A DNA stretch of 64,000 nucleotides from Jannaschia helgolandensis (GCF_900109285.1 NZ_FNZQ01000001.1:773001-837000), one strand, 5' to 3'; numbered from the stretch's first letter, positions 44,082 through 53,190 are shown. Notes: generated by a model not told the origin, from the letters alone. Translations and numbers: made by a program.

Positions 44082-44584
44082 TCCGCACGTTCGTTTTCCT
44101 GTTTCTGCTGGCCACGCCTGCTGCTGCGCAGTTCGCCGAGCCGGATATGTTCCGCGCCCGGTTCGACGCATGCGTGTCGGGCGCTGATACCGCGTCCGGT
44201 CTCGCCAGTTGCAAAAACCTTGCAGCAAATCTCTGCCAGGCAGAGATCGAGGGTGGCCAGACGACGCTGGGCATCACCAGCTGCAACCAGGTGGAAGCGG
44301 CGCTCTGGGACGATCTGCTGAATGCCGACTGGCCGAAACATCGGAAGTTGGCCAAGGCCGGAGACGATGCGGAGCGACCGTATTTCGACGGCCGGTTCAC
44401 CAACCGCGCCGAAACGCTTCTGACGGCGCAGCGCGCCTGGATCGCTTTCCGCGACGCGGAATGCGCGCTGGCCTATGCGTCCTGGGGTTCCGGTTCGATG
44501 CGCAACATCGCAGCTTCCGCCTGCATGGCGGATATGACGGCGGACCGAGTCATCGCCTTACGCCAACTAACCGAAGGATACTGA
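44078..44584 (+). CDS. LprI/DUF1311-like secreted protein
   Basis: Predicted periplasmic protein of 168 residues. The signal peptide is MIRTFVFLFLLATPAAAQ. Six cysteines in the mature part and the segment LLTAQRAWIAFRDAECALAYASWGSG near 110-135 fit the LprI-type (lysozyme-inhibitor-like, DUF1311) domain. Family members include an inhibitor of lysozyme, but most are uncharacterised. It overlaps the DUF1622 gene by ATGA, and the reductase gene follows after two bases. A shortened relative of this domain is encoded at 45354-45614. Confidence 0.8.
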   Translation: MIRTFVFLFLLATPAAAQFAEPDMFRARFDACVSGADTASGLASCKNLAANLCQAEIEGGQTTLGITSCNQVEAALWDDLLNADWPKHRKLAKAGDDAERPYFDGRFTNRAETLLTAQRAWIAFRDAECALAYASWGSGSMRNIAASACMADMTADRVIALRQLTEGY

Positions 44585-44586
44585 CC

Positions 44587-45354
44587 ATGACCCTGCATCC
44601 CAAGGCCGAGGCCACCTGCGGTCCCGACAACCGCGACGCCCCCGATTACAGCGGGCTCAAGGCTGTTTTCGTCAATACGTCGCTGAAGGCCGCGAACGGT
44701 GACAGTCACACCGCGATCCTGCTTGAACAGATCGCCACACTGATGACGCGGGCCGGGGTATCGGTCGACAACATCCACATGCGCGACCACCATGTCGCCT
44801 ATGGGGTGCAACCCGATATGACCGAACACGGGGAAGACCGCGATGACTGGCCCGCCCTTTGGCAGCGGATCAAACCGGCCAATATCCTTGTCGTCGGCAC
44901 ACCGCTTTGGCTGGGTGAGGAATCGTCTGTCTGCCGGGTACTGATCGAGCGGTTGTATGGCATGTCAGGGGAACTCAACGACAAGGGCCAGTCCAGCTAC
45001 TACGGTCGCGTCGGTGGCAGCGTCGTGACCGGCAACGAAGATGGCATCAAACACGCCGCCATGACCATCGGCTACGCCCTCTCGCATCTGGGCTACACCA
45101 TCCCGCCGCAGGCCGATTGCGGCTGGATCGGCGAAGCGGGGCCGGGGCCGTCCTATGGCGACCCCAAGGAGGACGGCACCAAGGTGGGTTTCGACAACGA
45201 CTTCACCGCCCGCAACGCGACGATCATGGCGTGGAACCTGATGCACATGGCGCACCTGTTGCGCGACGGTATCTCGAACCACGGCAACGATCGTCGCGTC
45301 TGGCAGGCCGAAGGCTGCGACCCCAGCTTGCCCAACCCGGAACATCGGGTGTGA
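44587..45354 (+). CDS. NADPH-dependent FMN reductase / flavodoxin-like oxidoreductase
   Basis: Cytoplasmic flavodoxin-fold protein of 255 residues. The FMN phosphate loop is in VFVNTSLKAANGDSHTAIL near 25-45. NILVVGTPLWLGEESSVCRVLIERLYG near 95-120 and YYGRVGGSVVTGNEDGIKHAAMTIGYALSHLGYTIPP near 135-170 complete the flavin site, as in NAD(P)H-dependent quinone or FMN reductases. ATG 44587 is two bases after the LprI-like gene, and its stop shares a base with the next start (TGATG). It is possibly a redox partner for the neighbouring cysteine-rich secreted proteins or for the flavin enzymes of the operon; both are guesses. Confidence 0.83.
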   Translation: MTLHPKAEATCGPDNRDAPDYSGLKAVFVNTSLKAANGDSHTAILLEQIATLMTRAGVSVDNIHMRDHHVAYGVQPDMTEHGEDRDDWPALWQRIKPANILVVGTPLWLGEESSVCRVLIERLYGMSGELNDKGQSSYYGRVGGSVVTGNEDGIKHAAMTIGYALSHLGYTIPPQADCGWIGEAGPGPSYGDPKEDGTKVGFDNDFTARNATIMAWNLMHMAHLLRDGISNHGNDRRVWQAEGCDPSLPNPEHRV

Positions 45355-45614
45355 TGATCCGTCTCACCGTTGTTCCTGCGCTGCTCTCTACATCCGGTGC
45401 CGCGCTGCATCGCGCAGAGGATACCGAGAACGTCTTCCGGGGCCAGTTGAACCTGCGGGACGTGCAGCGGACATGGATCGCCTGTCGCGCCGCAACCTGC
45501 GACCGGGAACGCGCGCAATGGGGGAGCGGGACCGGGCAGGGGGCAGTCGGGGCGAAGTGCCTGAATAGCGACCGGACGCTATTTATGGAATCGCGATTTG
45601 AGGGGCGAACATGA
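45354..45614 (+). CDS. Short LprI-like secreted protein, probable truncated paralogue
   Basis: An 86-residue protein with an N-terminal signal-like stretch ([17 protein letters not shown]). Its segment [16 protein letters not shown], then RAQWGSG and KCLNSD, follows the second half of the LprI-like protein at 44078-44584 (same QR-WIA-R-A-C and WGSG pattern). The first half of that domain is missing, so it is either a minimal version or a decaying duplicate. Start and stop are both overlapped (TGATG before, ATGA with mccB after). The frame therefore bridges the cassette to mccB, which may be why it is kept. Confidence 0.65.
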   Translation: MIRLTVVPALLSTSGAALHRAEDTENVFRGQLNLRDVQRTWIACRAATCDRERAQWGSGTGQGAVGAKCLNSDRTLFMESRFEGRT

Positions 45615-47212
45615 AACTTGCCTCGACCCTCATCCCTGCCTCCGAACAGGCGAAAGCCAACCGCGCGGCCCATCTTGCCGCGCTGACCGAGGTTCGCGAG
45701 GCCGCCGAACGCGCGGCGGCAGGCGGTGGCGGGACATCCCGCGACCGGCATCTGTCGCGCGGCAAGATGCTGCCCCGCGACCGGGTGGCGGGCCTGCTGG
45801 ACCCGGGCTCTCCGTTTCTCGAAATCGGCGTCTTCGCGGGTCACGGCATGTACGACGATGCCTCCCCCGGCGGCGGCGCGATTGCGGGCGTGGGCCGGGT
45901 GCACGGCCGCGATGTCATGGTCGTCTGCAACGATGCCACCGTGAAGGGCGGCACGTATTATCCGATCACCGTCAAGAAGCACCTGCGCGCACAGGAAATC
46001 GCCGAGGAATGCCGTCTGCCCTGCGTCTATCTGGTCGACTCGGGCGGGGCGAACCTGCCCAATCAGGACGAAGTATTCCCCGACCGCGACCACTTTGGGC
46101 GCATCTTCTACAATCAGGCGCGGATGTCGGCCAAGGGCATCGCCCAGATCGCCGTCGTCATGGGGTCCTGCACGGCGGGCGGGGCCTATGTGCCTGCAAT
46201 GTCTGACGTTTCGATCATCGTGCGGGATCAGGGGACGATCTTTCTGGCCGGTCCACCGCTGGTGAAAGCCGCGACGGGCGAAGTCGTCACAGCCGAAGAC
46301 CTTGGCGGCGGCGACGTGCACACCCGGCTGTCCGGCGTCGCGGATTACCTTGCCGAAAGCGACGCCCACGCGCTTGCCCTGGCGCGTCAGGCGGTGGGAA
46401 ACCTGAACCGGGGACCGGGTCTGGCCGTTGCTGCGGGGTTCGAACCGCCGGCCTATGACCCGGAGGAATTGCTCGACGTCGTGCCTGCCGACCTGCGCAC
46501 GCCCTATGACATCCGCGAGGTCATCATGCGCCTGGTCGATGGCAGCCGCTTCGACGAGTTCAAGGCGCGTTTCGGCGAAACGCTGGTGACCGGATTCGCC
46601 CATGTCGAAGGTATGCCGGTGGGGCTTGTCGCCAACAACGGCGTGCTGTTCTCCGAGGCCGCGTCGAAGGGTGCGCATTTCATCGAACTGTGCAGTCAGC
46701 GGAATATCCCGTTGGTCTTCCTGCAGAATATCACCGGCTTCATGGTCGGGCGAAAGTACGAAAACGAAGGTATCGCGCGGCACGGGGCCAAGATGGTCAC
46801 CGCCGTCGCCACCACCAATGTGCCCAAGATTACCATGATCGTCGGCGGCAGTTTCGGCGCCGGCAATTACGGCATGGCGGGCCGCGCGTATCAGCCGAAC
46901 TTCCTGTGGACCTGGCCGAATTCGCGCATCTCGGTGATGGGCGGGCCGCAGGCGGCGGGAGTTCTGGCGACCGTCAAACGCGACGCCATGGAGCGTGCCG
47001 GGCAGGACTGGTCGACCGAGGCGGAGGCCGCATTCAAACGTCCGACGGAGGAGATGTTCGCGCGGCAATCGCACCCGCTCTATGCCTCGGCACGGCTTTG
47101 GGACGACGGCATCATCGACCCGCGCAAGTCCCGCGATGTGCTCAGCCTGAGCCTGAGGGCCGCGCTCAACGCACCGATCGAGGATACACGCTTCGGCGTG
47201 TTCCGCATGTGA
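45611..47212 (+). CDS. mccB: 3-methylcrotonyl-CoA carboxylase, carboxyltransferase (beta) subunit
   Basis: Transfers carboxyl from biotin to 3-methylcrotonyl-CoA, giving 3-methylglutaconyl-CoA. It has 533 residues with tandem crotonase-like halves of the acyl-CoA carboxyltransferase family. [28 protein letters not shown] near 40-70, [31 protein letters not shown] near 140-165, [16 protein letters not shown] near 180, and [25 protein letters not shown] near 375 are typical of MccB rather than propionyl-CoA PccB. ATG 45611 overlaps the preceding small gene by ATGA. It pairs with mccA 565 bases further on. Confidence 0.95.
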   Translation: MKLASTLIPASEQAKANRAAHLAALTEVREAAERAAAGGGGTSRDRHLSRGKMLPRDRVAGLLDPGSPFLEIGVFAGHGMYDDASPGGGAIAGVGRVHGRDVMVVCNDATVKGGTYYPITVKKHLRAQEIAEECRLPCVYLVDSGGANLPNQDEVFPDRDHFGRIFYNQARMSAKGIAQIAVVMGSCTAGGAYVPAMSDVSIIVRDQGTIFLAGPPLVKAATGEVVTAEDLGGGDVHTRLSGVADYLAESDAHALALARQAVGNLNRGPGLAVAAGFEPPAYDPEELLDVVPADLRTPYDIREVIMRLVDGSRFDEFKARFGETLVTGFAHVEGMPVGLVANNGVLFSEAASKGAHFIELCSQRNIPLVFLQNITGFMVGRKYENEGIARHGAKMVTAVATTNVPKITMIVGGSFGAGNYGMAGRAYQPNFLWTWPNSRISVMGGPQAAGVLATVKRDAMERAGQDWSTEAEAAFKRPTEEMFARQSHPLYASARLWDDGIIDPRKSRDVLSLSLRAALNAPIEDTRFGVFRM

Positions 47213-47230
47213 TGGGTGCGCTGATGCCGA

Positions 47231-47311
47231 TGCACCCCCCGTGCACCCCCGGTACACCCCCCGTGCAGACGCGGGATGCCGGGTGGAAGGCCGCGTCGTG
47301 GAAGGCCGCGT
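47231..47311. repeat. Tandem 11-bp C-rich repeats and a 15-bp direct repeat in the mccB-ASCH spacer
   Basis: TGCACCCCCCG (47231-47241), TGCACCCCCGG (47242-47252) and TACACCCCCCG (47253-47263) are three consecutive 11-base units, followed by TGCAG. Shortly after, GTGGAAGGCCGCGT occurs at 47283-47296 and 47298-47311, period 15. The 136-base spacer between mccB and the ASCH gene is therefore mostly short repeats, open to slippage. Confidence 0.8.
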
Positions 47312-47348
47312 GGGAATATTTGCAGTGCAAAGACGGAGGGAGCGCGCG

Positions 47349-47777
47349 ATGAGCCGGACCTTGCAGGAGATCATCGACGCCAACCCGGAGGCGGAGACGT
47401 TCCGTTTCGGAGACAGCAAGGCGCTTTGCGATGAAATTCTGGCGCTCGTGCGGGCGGGCACCAAGACCGCGACCTGCGAGGCCGCCCGGCACTATGGCCC
47501 GAAGGGTGACACCTGGCCCGAGGTCGGGCGGCAGGACGTGGCGCTGGAATGGGACGGCATGCCCGCCGTGATGATCGAGACGGTCGAGGTCTCGACGCGG
47601 CGCTGGTCGGAAATGGACGCGGAATTCGTCGCGGCCCAGGGTGAATTCCGCGATCTGGACCATTGGCGTGAGGTTTACCGTCCGTATTTCGAGCGAACGG
47701 GCGGTTGGTCGGAGGACATGAAGATCATGTGCGAGCGTTTCCGCGTGGTCGAGGATTATGCGGAAGGGAAATCCTGA
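47349..47777 (+). CDS. ASCH-domain protein
   Basis: Small cytoplasmic protein of 142 residues with an ASCH fold, related to PUA-type RNA-binding domains. FRFGDSKALCDEILALVRAGTKTATCEAARHY near 18-50 is the diagnostic beta-alpha entry with the G-x-K-x-x-T motif. VEVSTRRWSEMDAEFVAAQGEFRDLDHWREVYRPYF near 78-115 is the usual C-terminal part. Some ASCH proteins hydrolyse N4-acetylcytidine; most are unknown. GGAGGG at 47335-47340 precedes ATG 47349; the open frame upstream is repeat sequence. Its stop shares a base with the mccA start. Confidence 0.87.
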   Translation: MSRTLQEIIDANPEAETFRFGDSKALCDEILALVRAGTKTATCEAARHYGPKGDTWPEVGRQDVALEWDGMPAVMIETVEVSTRRWSEMDAEFVAAQGEFRDLDHWREVYRPYFERTGGWSEDMKIMCERFRVVEDYAEGKS

Positions 47778-49711
47778 TGTTCACCAGGATCCTGATCGCC
47801 AACCGGGGCGAGATCGCCTGTCGGGTGATCGACACCTGCCGTCGTCTGGGCGTCCAGACGGTCGCGGTGCATTCCGACGTGGACGCGCGCGTCCGGCACG
47901 TGGCGATGGCGGATCAGGCGGTGTCTTTGGGCGGGGCGGCACCGGCGGAAAGCTATCTGCGGGGCGATGCGATCATCGACGCGGCACGGGCCACAGGGGC
48001 GCAGGCCATCCATCCCGGATATGGTTTCCTGTCCGAGAATCCGGAGTTCGTCGAGGCGGTGGAGGCGGCAGGACTTGTGTTTATCGGGCCGTCGGCCAGT
48101 GCGATCCGGGCGATGGGGCTGAAGGACGCGGCCAAGGATCTGATGGCGCAGGCGGGCGTACCCGTGGTGCCGGGGTATCAGGGCCAAGGGCAGGTCCCGG
48201 CGGATCTGGCGGCGGAGGCCGACAACATCGGGTATCCGGTGCTGATCAAGGCGGTCGCGGGCGGCGGCGGCAAGGGGATGCGCAAGGTCGATGTGCCGGG
48301 CGGATTCGCGGACGCGCTGGAATCGGCGCAGTCGGAGGCCAGGAAAGCCTTTGGCAACGCGCATGTCCTGATCGAAAAGTGGGTCACCACGCCGCGCCAC
48401 ATCGAGGTGCAAGTCTTCGGGGATGGCGAGAAGGCCGTGCATCTGTTCGAGCGCGATTGTTCGTTGCAGCGCCGCCATCAGAAAGTGATCGAGGAGGCCC
48501 CCGCGCCGGGGATGACGGTAGAAATGCGGGAGGCCATGGGGGACGCCGCCGTGCGTGCCGCCGAAGCCATCGGATATTCCGGGGCGGGGACCGTGGAATT
48601 CATCGTCGATGCCTCGGATGGCCTGCGCGCGGATGGATTCTGGTTCATGGAAATGAACACGCGGTTGCAGGTCGAACACCCCGTGACCGAGGCGATCACC
48701 GGCGTCGATCTGGTGGAATGGCAGTTGCGCGTGGCCAGTGGTGAGGGGTTGCCGATGTCGCAGCACCAGTTGTCGATCAACGGGCATGCTTTCGAGGCGC
48801 GGCTCTATGCCGAGGATACCGCGAACGGCTTCCTGCCACAGACCGGGACGCTGACTCATCTGCGGTTTCCCGACGGCGCGCGGGCCGAAACCGGGGTGCG
48901 TCCGGGCGATGCGATTTCGCCGTGGTACGATCCGATGATTGCCAAGATCGTGGTTCACGGGCCGACGCGGGCGACGGCGTTGCTGTCGCTGGAACGGGCG
49001 CTGGCGGGGACACAGGTGGCCGGGACGGTGACGAATTTGTCGTTCCTGCGAAAGCTGTCGCAACATGATGCATTTCGCGCGGGCGACGTCGATACCGGGC
49101 TGATCGACCGCGATGTCGAGGTGTTGTCGGCGCGGCCCGACCCATGTTCGCGGGCGCGCGCGATTGCGGCACTGGCGGCACTGGGGCTGCACCGGGCGCA
49201 GGGGGCCGAGGCGCTGCACCTGTGGGTCCCGATGGTCTGGACGGCGCATCTGGTCTGGGGCGACGAGGCGATTGCCGCGCGTGTCGAAGGGCTGGGCGGG
49301 GATCGGTATCGGGTGACACTGGACGGGGCGAGCCATGTCGTGACGCGCGTCGGCGGATGGCGGGTCGATGACGTGGCGGTGTCGGCCGAAGTGGGACATG
49401 GGCCGGGGATCGTCCATGTCTTCTGGGGCAACGTCTATTCTTTCGCCGTGCCCGACCCGCTGGCGGTGGATGCGGCGGGGGGCGCGGGCTCCGGTGTGAT
49501 CGAAGCGCCGATGCCGGGGCTGGTGAAGTCGGTTCACGTCGCGCCGGGCGACAGTGTCGTCGCGGGCGCGCGGCTGGCGGTGCTGGAAGCGATGAAAATG
49601 GAACACGCGATGGTCGCGCCACGCGACGGCATCGTGGGCGAGGTGCTGGTGGCGGCAGGCGATCAGGTCGAGGCCGGGGCCGCGCTGGTGCGGATGGAAG
49701 AGGACGCATGA
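47777..49711 (+). CDS. mccA: 3-methylcrotonyl-CoA carboxylase, biotin-containing (alpha) subunit
   Basis: Carboxylates biotin with ATP and bicarbonate. It has 644 residues: biotin carboxylase domains (RILIANRGEIACRVI at the start; VIKAVAGGGGKGMRKV-type ATP-grasp loop near 160, here LIKAVAGGGGKGMRKVD; FMEMNTRLQVEHPVTEAITG near 290) and a C-terminal biotinyl domain with the biotin lysine in LEAMKMEHAMVAP near 600. ATG 47777 overlaps the ASCH gene stop (TGATG), and its own stop overlaps the GST gene (ATGA). Length and the BT-type middle region fit MccA. With mccB it forms the 3-methylcrotonyl-CoA carboxylase holoenzyme. Confidence 0.95.
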   Translation: MFTRILIANRGEIACRVIDTCRRLGVQTVAVHSDVDARVRHVAMADQAVSLGGAAPAESYLRGDAIIDAARATGAQAIHPGYGFLSENPEFVEAVEAAGLVFIGPSASAIRAMGLKDAAKDLMAQAGVPVVPGYQGQGQVPADLAAEADNIGYPVLIKAVAGGGGKGMRKVDVPGGFADALESAQSEARKAFGNAHVLIEKWVTTPRHIEVQVFGDGEKAVHLFERDCSLQRRHQKVIEEAPAPGMTVEMREAMGDAAVRAAEAIGYSGAGTVEFIVDASDGLRADGFWFMEMNTRLQVEHPVTEAITGVDLVEWQLRVASGEGLPMSQHQLSINGHAFEARLYAEDTANGFLPQTGTLTHLRFPDGARAETGVRPGDAISPWYDPMIAKIVVHGPTRATALLSLERALAGTQVAGTVTNLSFLRKLSQHDAFRAGDVDTGLIDRDVEVLSARPDPCSRARAIAALAALGLHRAQGAEALHLWVPMVWTAHLVWGDEAIAARVEGLGGDRYRVTLDGASHVVTRVGGWRVDDVAVSAEVGHGPGIVHVFWGNVYSFAVPDPLAVDAAGGAGSGVIEAPMPGLVKSVHVAPGDSVVAGARLAVLEAMKMEHAMVAPRDGIVGEVLVAAGDQVEAGAALVRMEEDA

Positions 49712-50349
49712 GCGAGATCATCCTGCACCACGTTCCCGGCAGCCGCTCGCAGCGGGTTTTGTGGTTGCTTCACGAGTTGGAACTGGATTTTGACGTTCGG
49801 GTCTGGCCCTTCGACAAGACGCTGCGGAGCGCGGAGTTTCTGGCGCTGAATCCGGCGGGACGGGTGCCTGCGCTGGAACTCGATGGACGGTCGATCTGGG
49901 AGACGGGCGCACTCATCGAGATACTTTGCGAACGGACGGGACGCCTGGGCCGTCCGCCCGGTGATGCGGAGCGTGTGGACTGGCTGATCTGGGTGCATTT
50001 CGCCGAGACGATTTCCCAGCATGCGGCGACCTGCACGCAACAGCATCTGATGCTGCGCGAGGCATCGATGCGCTCCCCTGTCGTGATGAAGCTGGAGTCG
50101 GCGCGGATCGGCAAATGCTTCGATGCCATCGAGGCGCGGCTGGCGGGCGATTGGCTGCTGTCGTCGTTTTCGGCGGCGGACGTGGCGGTCGGCCAGGCGG
50201 CGATGATGGCGCGGCGGTTCCACCGGGTGGGGGATCGCCCGCGGATGGCCGGTTGGATCGATCGGATCGAGGCGCGGGACGGTTGGCGCAGGGCCAGCGA
50301 CGCCAAGGGATTCTACGACAGGGACTTCTATGAGGTGCCGGATGTCTGA
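49708..50349 (+). CDS. Glutathione S-transferase family protein
   Basis: A 213-residue protein with an N-terminal thioredoxin-like domain (IILHHVPGSRSQRVLWLLHELELDFDV; the serine at position 12-14 is the likely catalytic residue, with the cis-proline GRVPALELDG near 52 and the glutathione-binding E-T-GA in IWETGALIEIL). The all-helical C-terminal domain has DWLLSSFSAADVAVGQAAMMARR near 150. ATG 49708 overlaps mccA (ATGA). Its 3' end overlaps hmgL by eight bases. Its presence inside the leucine operon suggests it handles reactive unsaturated CoA thioesters or their by-products, which is inference. Confidence 0.88.
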   Translation: MSEIILHHVPGSRSQRVLWLLHELELDFDVRVWPFDKTLRSAEFLALNPAGRVPALELDGRSIWETGALIEILCERTGRLGRPPGDAERVDWLIWVHFAETISQHAATCTQQHLMLREASMRSPVVMKLESARIGKCFDAIEARLAGDWLLSSFSAADVAVGQAAMMARRFHRVGDRPRMAGWIDRIEARDGWRRASDAKGFYDRDFYEVPDV

Positions 50350-51193
50350 GCAGATCGAAATCTTCGAGGTCGGCCCGCGCGACGGTTTGCAGAACGAAAA
50401 GCGGATGATTCCCGCGTCCGAGAAAATTGCCCTGATCGACCTTTTGTCGCGCGCCGGTTTCCGCCGTATCGAAGTGGCGAGTTTCGTGTCTCCCAAGTGG
50501 GTTCCGCAGATGGCCGATGGCGCCGAGGTGCTGGCCGGTCTCGCGCGTGCGCCGGGCGTGTCCTATGCCGCACTGACACCCAACATCAAAGGATACGAGA
50601 GAGCGCGCGCGGCCCGCGCGGACGAGGTGGCGATTTTCGTCAGCGCATCGGAAGGGTTCTCCAAGGCAAATCTGAACGCGACTATCATTGAAAGCCTGGA
50701 ACGGTTCAGCCCCGTCGTCGCTGCGGCCAGGGCCGACGATGTGCCGGTGCGGGGCTATGTGTCCTGCGTCACGGACTGCCCGTTCGACGGGCCGACCGCG
50801 CCCGGCGATGTCGCGGCGGTGGTTGCGGCGATGCAGGCGTTCGGCTGTTACGAGGTCAGTCTGGGCGATACCATCGGACGCGGCACACCCGAGGCGGTGG
50901 ACGCGATGCTGGACGCCGTGCTGGACGAGATCGGGGCGGATCAGCTGGCCGGACATTTCCACGACACGGCGGGGCGCGCGCTGGCCAACGTGGATGTCGC
51001 GCTGGCGCGCGGGTTGCGGGTGTTCGATGCCGCCGTGGGCGGGCTGGGGGGATGTCCCTATGCGCCCGGCTCGGCCGGCAACGTGGCGACCGAGGCGGTG
51101 ATGACCCATGCCGCGGCGGCGGGGTTCGAGACCGGGCTGAACCCGGAAATCGTCGCGCAGGCCGCGGCGATGGCGAAGGAGATGCGGGGATGA
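50342..51193 (+). CDS. hmgL: Hydroxymethylglutaryl-CoA lyase
   Basis: Splits HMG-CoA into acetyl-CoA and acetoacetate, the last step of leucine degradation. It has 283 residues in a TIM barrel of the DRE-metallolyase class. VGPRDGLQNEKRM near 10-22 holds the catalytic arginine and metal-binding aspartate. GHFHDTAGRALANVDVALARG near 200-220 holds two metal histidines. FDAAVGGLGGCPYAPGSAGNVATE near 225-250 holds the catalytic cysteine of the GGCPYAPG motif. ATG 50342 overlaps the GST gene; four extra codons upstream are possible. The following hydratase gene overlaps by ATGA. Confidence 0.95.
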   Translation: MSEQIEIFEVGPRDGLQNEKRMIPASEKIALIDLLSRAGFRRIEVASFVSPKWVPQMADGAEVLAGLARAPGVSYAALTPNIKGYERARAARADEVAIFVSASEGFSKANLNATIIESLERFSPVVAAARADDVPVRGYVSCVTDCPFDGPTAPGDVAAVVAAMQAFGCYEVSLGDTIGRGTPEAVDAMLDAVLDEIGADQLAGHFHDTAGRALANVDVALARGLRVFDAAVGGLGGCPYAPGSAGNVATEAVMTHAAAAGFETGLNPEIVAQAAAMAKEMRG

Positions 51194-51972
51194 CGTATGA
51201 CACGCTGGACGTGAGCCGCGATGGGCGGGGCGTCGTGACGGTGCGCCTGACCCTGCCGGAGACGCACAACGCGCTTTCGGCGCGGATGATGGACGAACTG
51301 ACAGCGGTGGCGGGTGTTCTGGGCGGGGACGAGAGCCGGGTCGTCGTGCTGACCGGGACCGGAAAGTCGTTTTGCGCCGGTGGTGATCTGCGCTGGATGC
51401 GGGCGCAATTCGATGCCGATGCCGCCGGTCGTGCCCGCGAGGGCAAGCGGCTGGCAGGCATGTTGCAGGCGTTGAACACGATGCCCAAGCCGTTGGTGGT
51501 CAGGGCGCAGGGCAACGCCTTCGGCGGTGGTGTGGGCCTGTGTTGTGTGGCCGATGTGGCGATCGGGGCAGACACGGCGCTGTTCGGCCTGACCGAGACG
51601 CGGCTGGGCCTGATCCCTGCGACAATCGGGCCTTATGTCATCGCTCGGATGGGCGAGGGGCGGGCGCGCCGGGTGTTCATGAATGCGCGGCGGTTCGATG
51701 CGTCCGAAGCGGTCGATCTGGGCATTCTGGCCCGCGCCGTCGCCGCCGACGATCTGGATGCGGCCGTGGAAGCGGAAGTCATTCCCTATCTGGCCTGCGC
51801 GCCCGGTGCGGTGGCGGATGCCAAACGCCTGGCGCGCAGCCTGGGCCCGGTCATTGACGAGACGGTGATTGCCGCGACCATCGACGCATTGGCCGCACGG
51901 TGGAAGGGCGACGAGGCGGTCGAGGGGGTCGGTGCGTTCTTCGATAAGCGCAAACCGAAATGGGCGAAGTAA
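51190..51972 (+). CDS. Enoyl-CoA hydratase/isomerase family, probable methylglutaconyl-CoA hydratase
   Basis: Crotonase-fold protein of 260 residues, expected to hydrate 3-methylglutaconyl-CoA to HMG-CoA. The oxyanion-hole segments are KSFCAGGDLRWMRAQFD near 60-75 and GNAFGGGVGLCCVADVAIGA near 107-125. The second catalytic region, FGLTETRLGLIPATIGPYVI near 132-150, has the glutamate expected for hydratase activity. ATG 51190 overlaps hmgL (ATGA). The reaction is assigned from position as the only crotonase between the MCC genes and hmgL, corresponding to liuC in liu operons. Confidence 0.9.
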   Translation: MTYDTLDVSRDGRGVVTVRLTLPETHNALSARMMDELTAVAGVLGGDESRVVVLTGTGKSFCAGGDLRWMRAQFDADAAGRAREGKRLAGMLQALNTMPKPLVVRAQGNAFGGGVGLCCVADVAIGADTALFGLTETRLGLIPATIGPYVIARMGEGRARRVFMNARRFDASEAVDLGILARAVAADDLDAAVEAEVIPYLACAPGAVADAKRLARSLGPVIDETVIAATIDALAARWKGDEAVEGVGAFFDKRKPKWAK

Positions 51973-52068
51973 GCGGCGGGATTCCACCGGATTCTGCAAT
52001 GGCCCCTTGGTCCGACTGCGGGCGCACGATAGGCTGCCGAAAACCCCTCGTCAGAAGGATCAACAGGC

Positions 52069-53190
52069 ATGTTTACCCGTCGCACATTCACCCTGCTGCT
52101 TGCCGCAGTCCCCTTGTCGGCCTGCGCCGCCGACCCCGTGATTTCAGCGGGGTCCAGCGCCCGGACCACCGATCCGGCCCTGCTCCCGCAGCCGAATCCG
52201 GGCTGGAGCGACTGGGTCGCAGGTTTCAAGGGACGGGCCGCTGCCAAGGGCATCCGGGCGGACGTGACCGACAGGGCGTTTCGGGGGGCAGGATACCTGC
52301 CTGGCGTGGTCGCGCGCGATCGCAACCAGACCGAATTCAAGCGCAGTTTCGAGGACTACATCGCCATCGTCGCCCCCGAGTCGAAGGTTCAGGCCGGGCG
52401 CGCGGCCTTTGCCCGCAATCGCAACACCTTGAATGCCATCGAGAGCCGATACGGAGTGCCCGCGCAGATCGTCTGCGCGATCTGGGGCGTCGAGAGCAAT
52501 TACGGCGTGCGGCGCGGCGATATCCCGACCATATCGGCCCTGTCGACGCTTGCCTATGACGGACGTCGCGGCGCGTTTTTCGAGGGGCAGTTGATCGCTG
52601 CGCTGCAAATCCTCCAGGCCGGAGACGTGACGCCTGCGCGCATGGTCGGAAGCTGGGCGGGGGCGATGGGGCACACACAGTTCATTCCGACGTCTTATCT
52701 GCAATCCGCCGTCGATTTCACCGGCGACGGGCGACGCGATATCTGGGGTGACGACCCGGCCGATGCGCTGGCCTCGACGGCATCCTATCTTTCGGGCGCG
52801 GGCTGGAAGCGCGGGGCAAGCTGGGCGGTCGAGGACGCGGATGGCAATCTGACGCCCGACGCGGGCGGCCCGTCGTTCCGCACCGGGCCGAATTTCCGTG
52901 TCATCAAGCGCTACAACAATTCTGACAGCTATGCGCTGGGTGTCGGACATCTGGCGGATCGGATCGCTGGCGGTGGTCCGCTGCGACAGGCATTCGGGCC
53001 CGACCGCTTTGGCATGACCATCGACCAGCGGAAGGCATTGCAGCGCAAACTGACCGCCGCCGGGTTCGATACCGACGGCAGTGATGGTGTGATCGGACCG
53101 AAAAGCCGGGCCGCCATCTCTGCTTATCAGCAGTCACGCGGGATGGCGGTGACGGGCGATCCGTCCCTGACTTTGCTGAACGCGATCTAG
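52069..53190 (+). CDS. Lytic murein transglycosylase (MltB family) with peptidoglycan-binding domain
   Basis: Outer-membrane lipoprotein that cleaves peptidoglycan glycan strands; 373 residues. The signal peptide ends in a lipobox, LSAC (cysteine near 19). The SLT2/MltB catalytic domain covers about 45-300: CAIWGVESNYGVRRGDIPTISALSTLAYDGRR contains the catalytic glutamate (VESNYG) near 145, and SWAGAMGHTQFIPTSYLQSAVDFTGDGRRDIW near 195-225 is diagnostic. A C-terminal PG_binding_1 repeat follows (LQRKLTAAGFDTDGSDGVIGPKSRAAISAYQQSRG). GAAGGATC precedes ATG 52069. It is monocistronic, with an inverted repeat after it. Confidence 0.93.
   Translation: MFTRRTFTLLLAAVPLSACAADPVISAGSSARTTDPALLPQPNPGWSDWVAGFKGRAAAKGIRADVTDRAFRGAGYLPGVVARDRNQTEFKRSFEDYIAIVAPESKVQAGRAAFARNRNTLNAIESRYGVPAQIVCAIWGVESNYGVRRGDIPTISALSTLAYDGRRGAFFEGQLIAALQILQAGDVTPARMVGSWAGAMGHTQFIPTSYLQSAVDFTGDGRRDIWGDDPADALASTASYLSGAGWKRGASWAVEDADGNLTPDAGGPSFRTGPNFRVIKRYNNSDSYALGVGHLADRIAGGGPLRQAFGPDRFGMTIDQRKALQRKLTAAGFDTDGSDGVIGPKSRAAISAYQQSRGMAVTGDPSLTLLNAI

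Noticed and set aside
45224-47464. 746-codon minus-strand frame opposite mccB
   Set aside because: Antisense shadow of mccB and flanking genes with His/Arg-rich low-information sequence.
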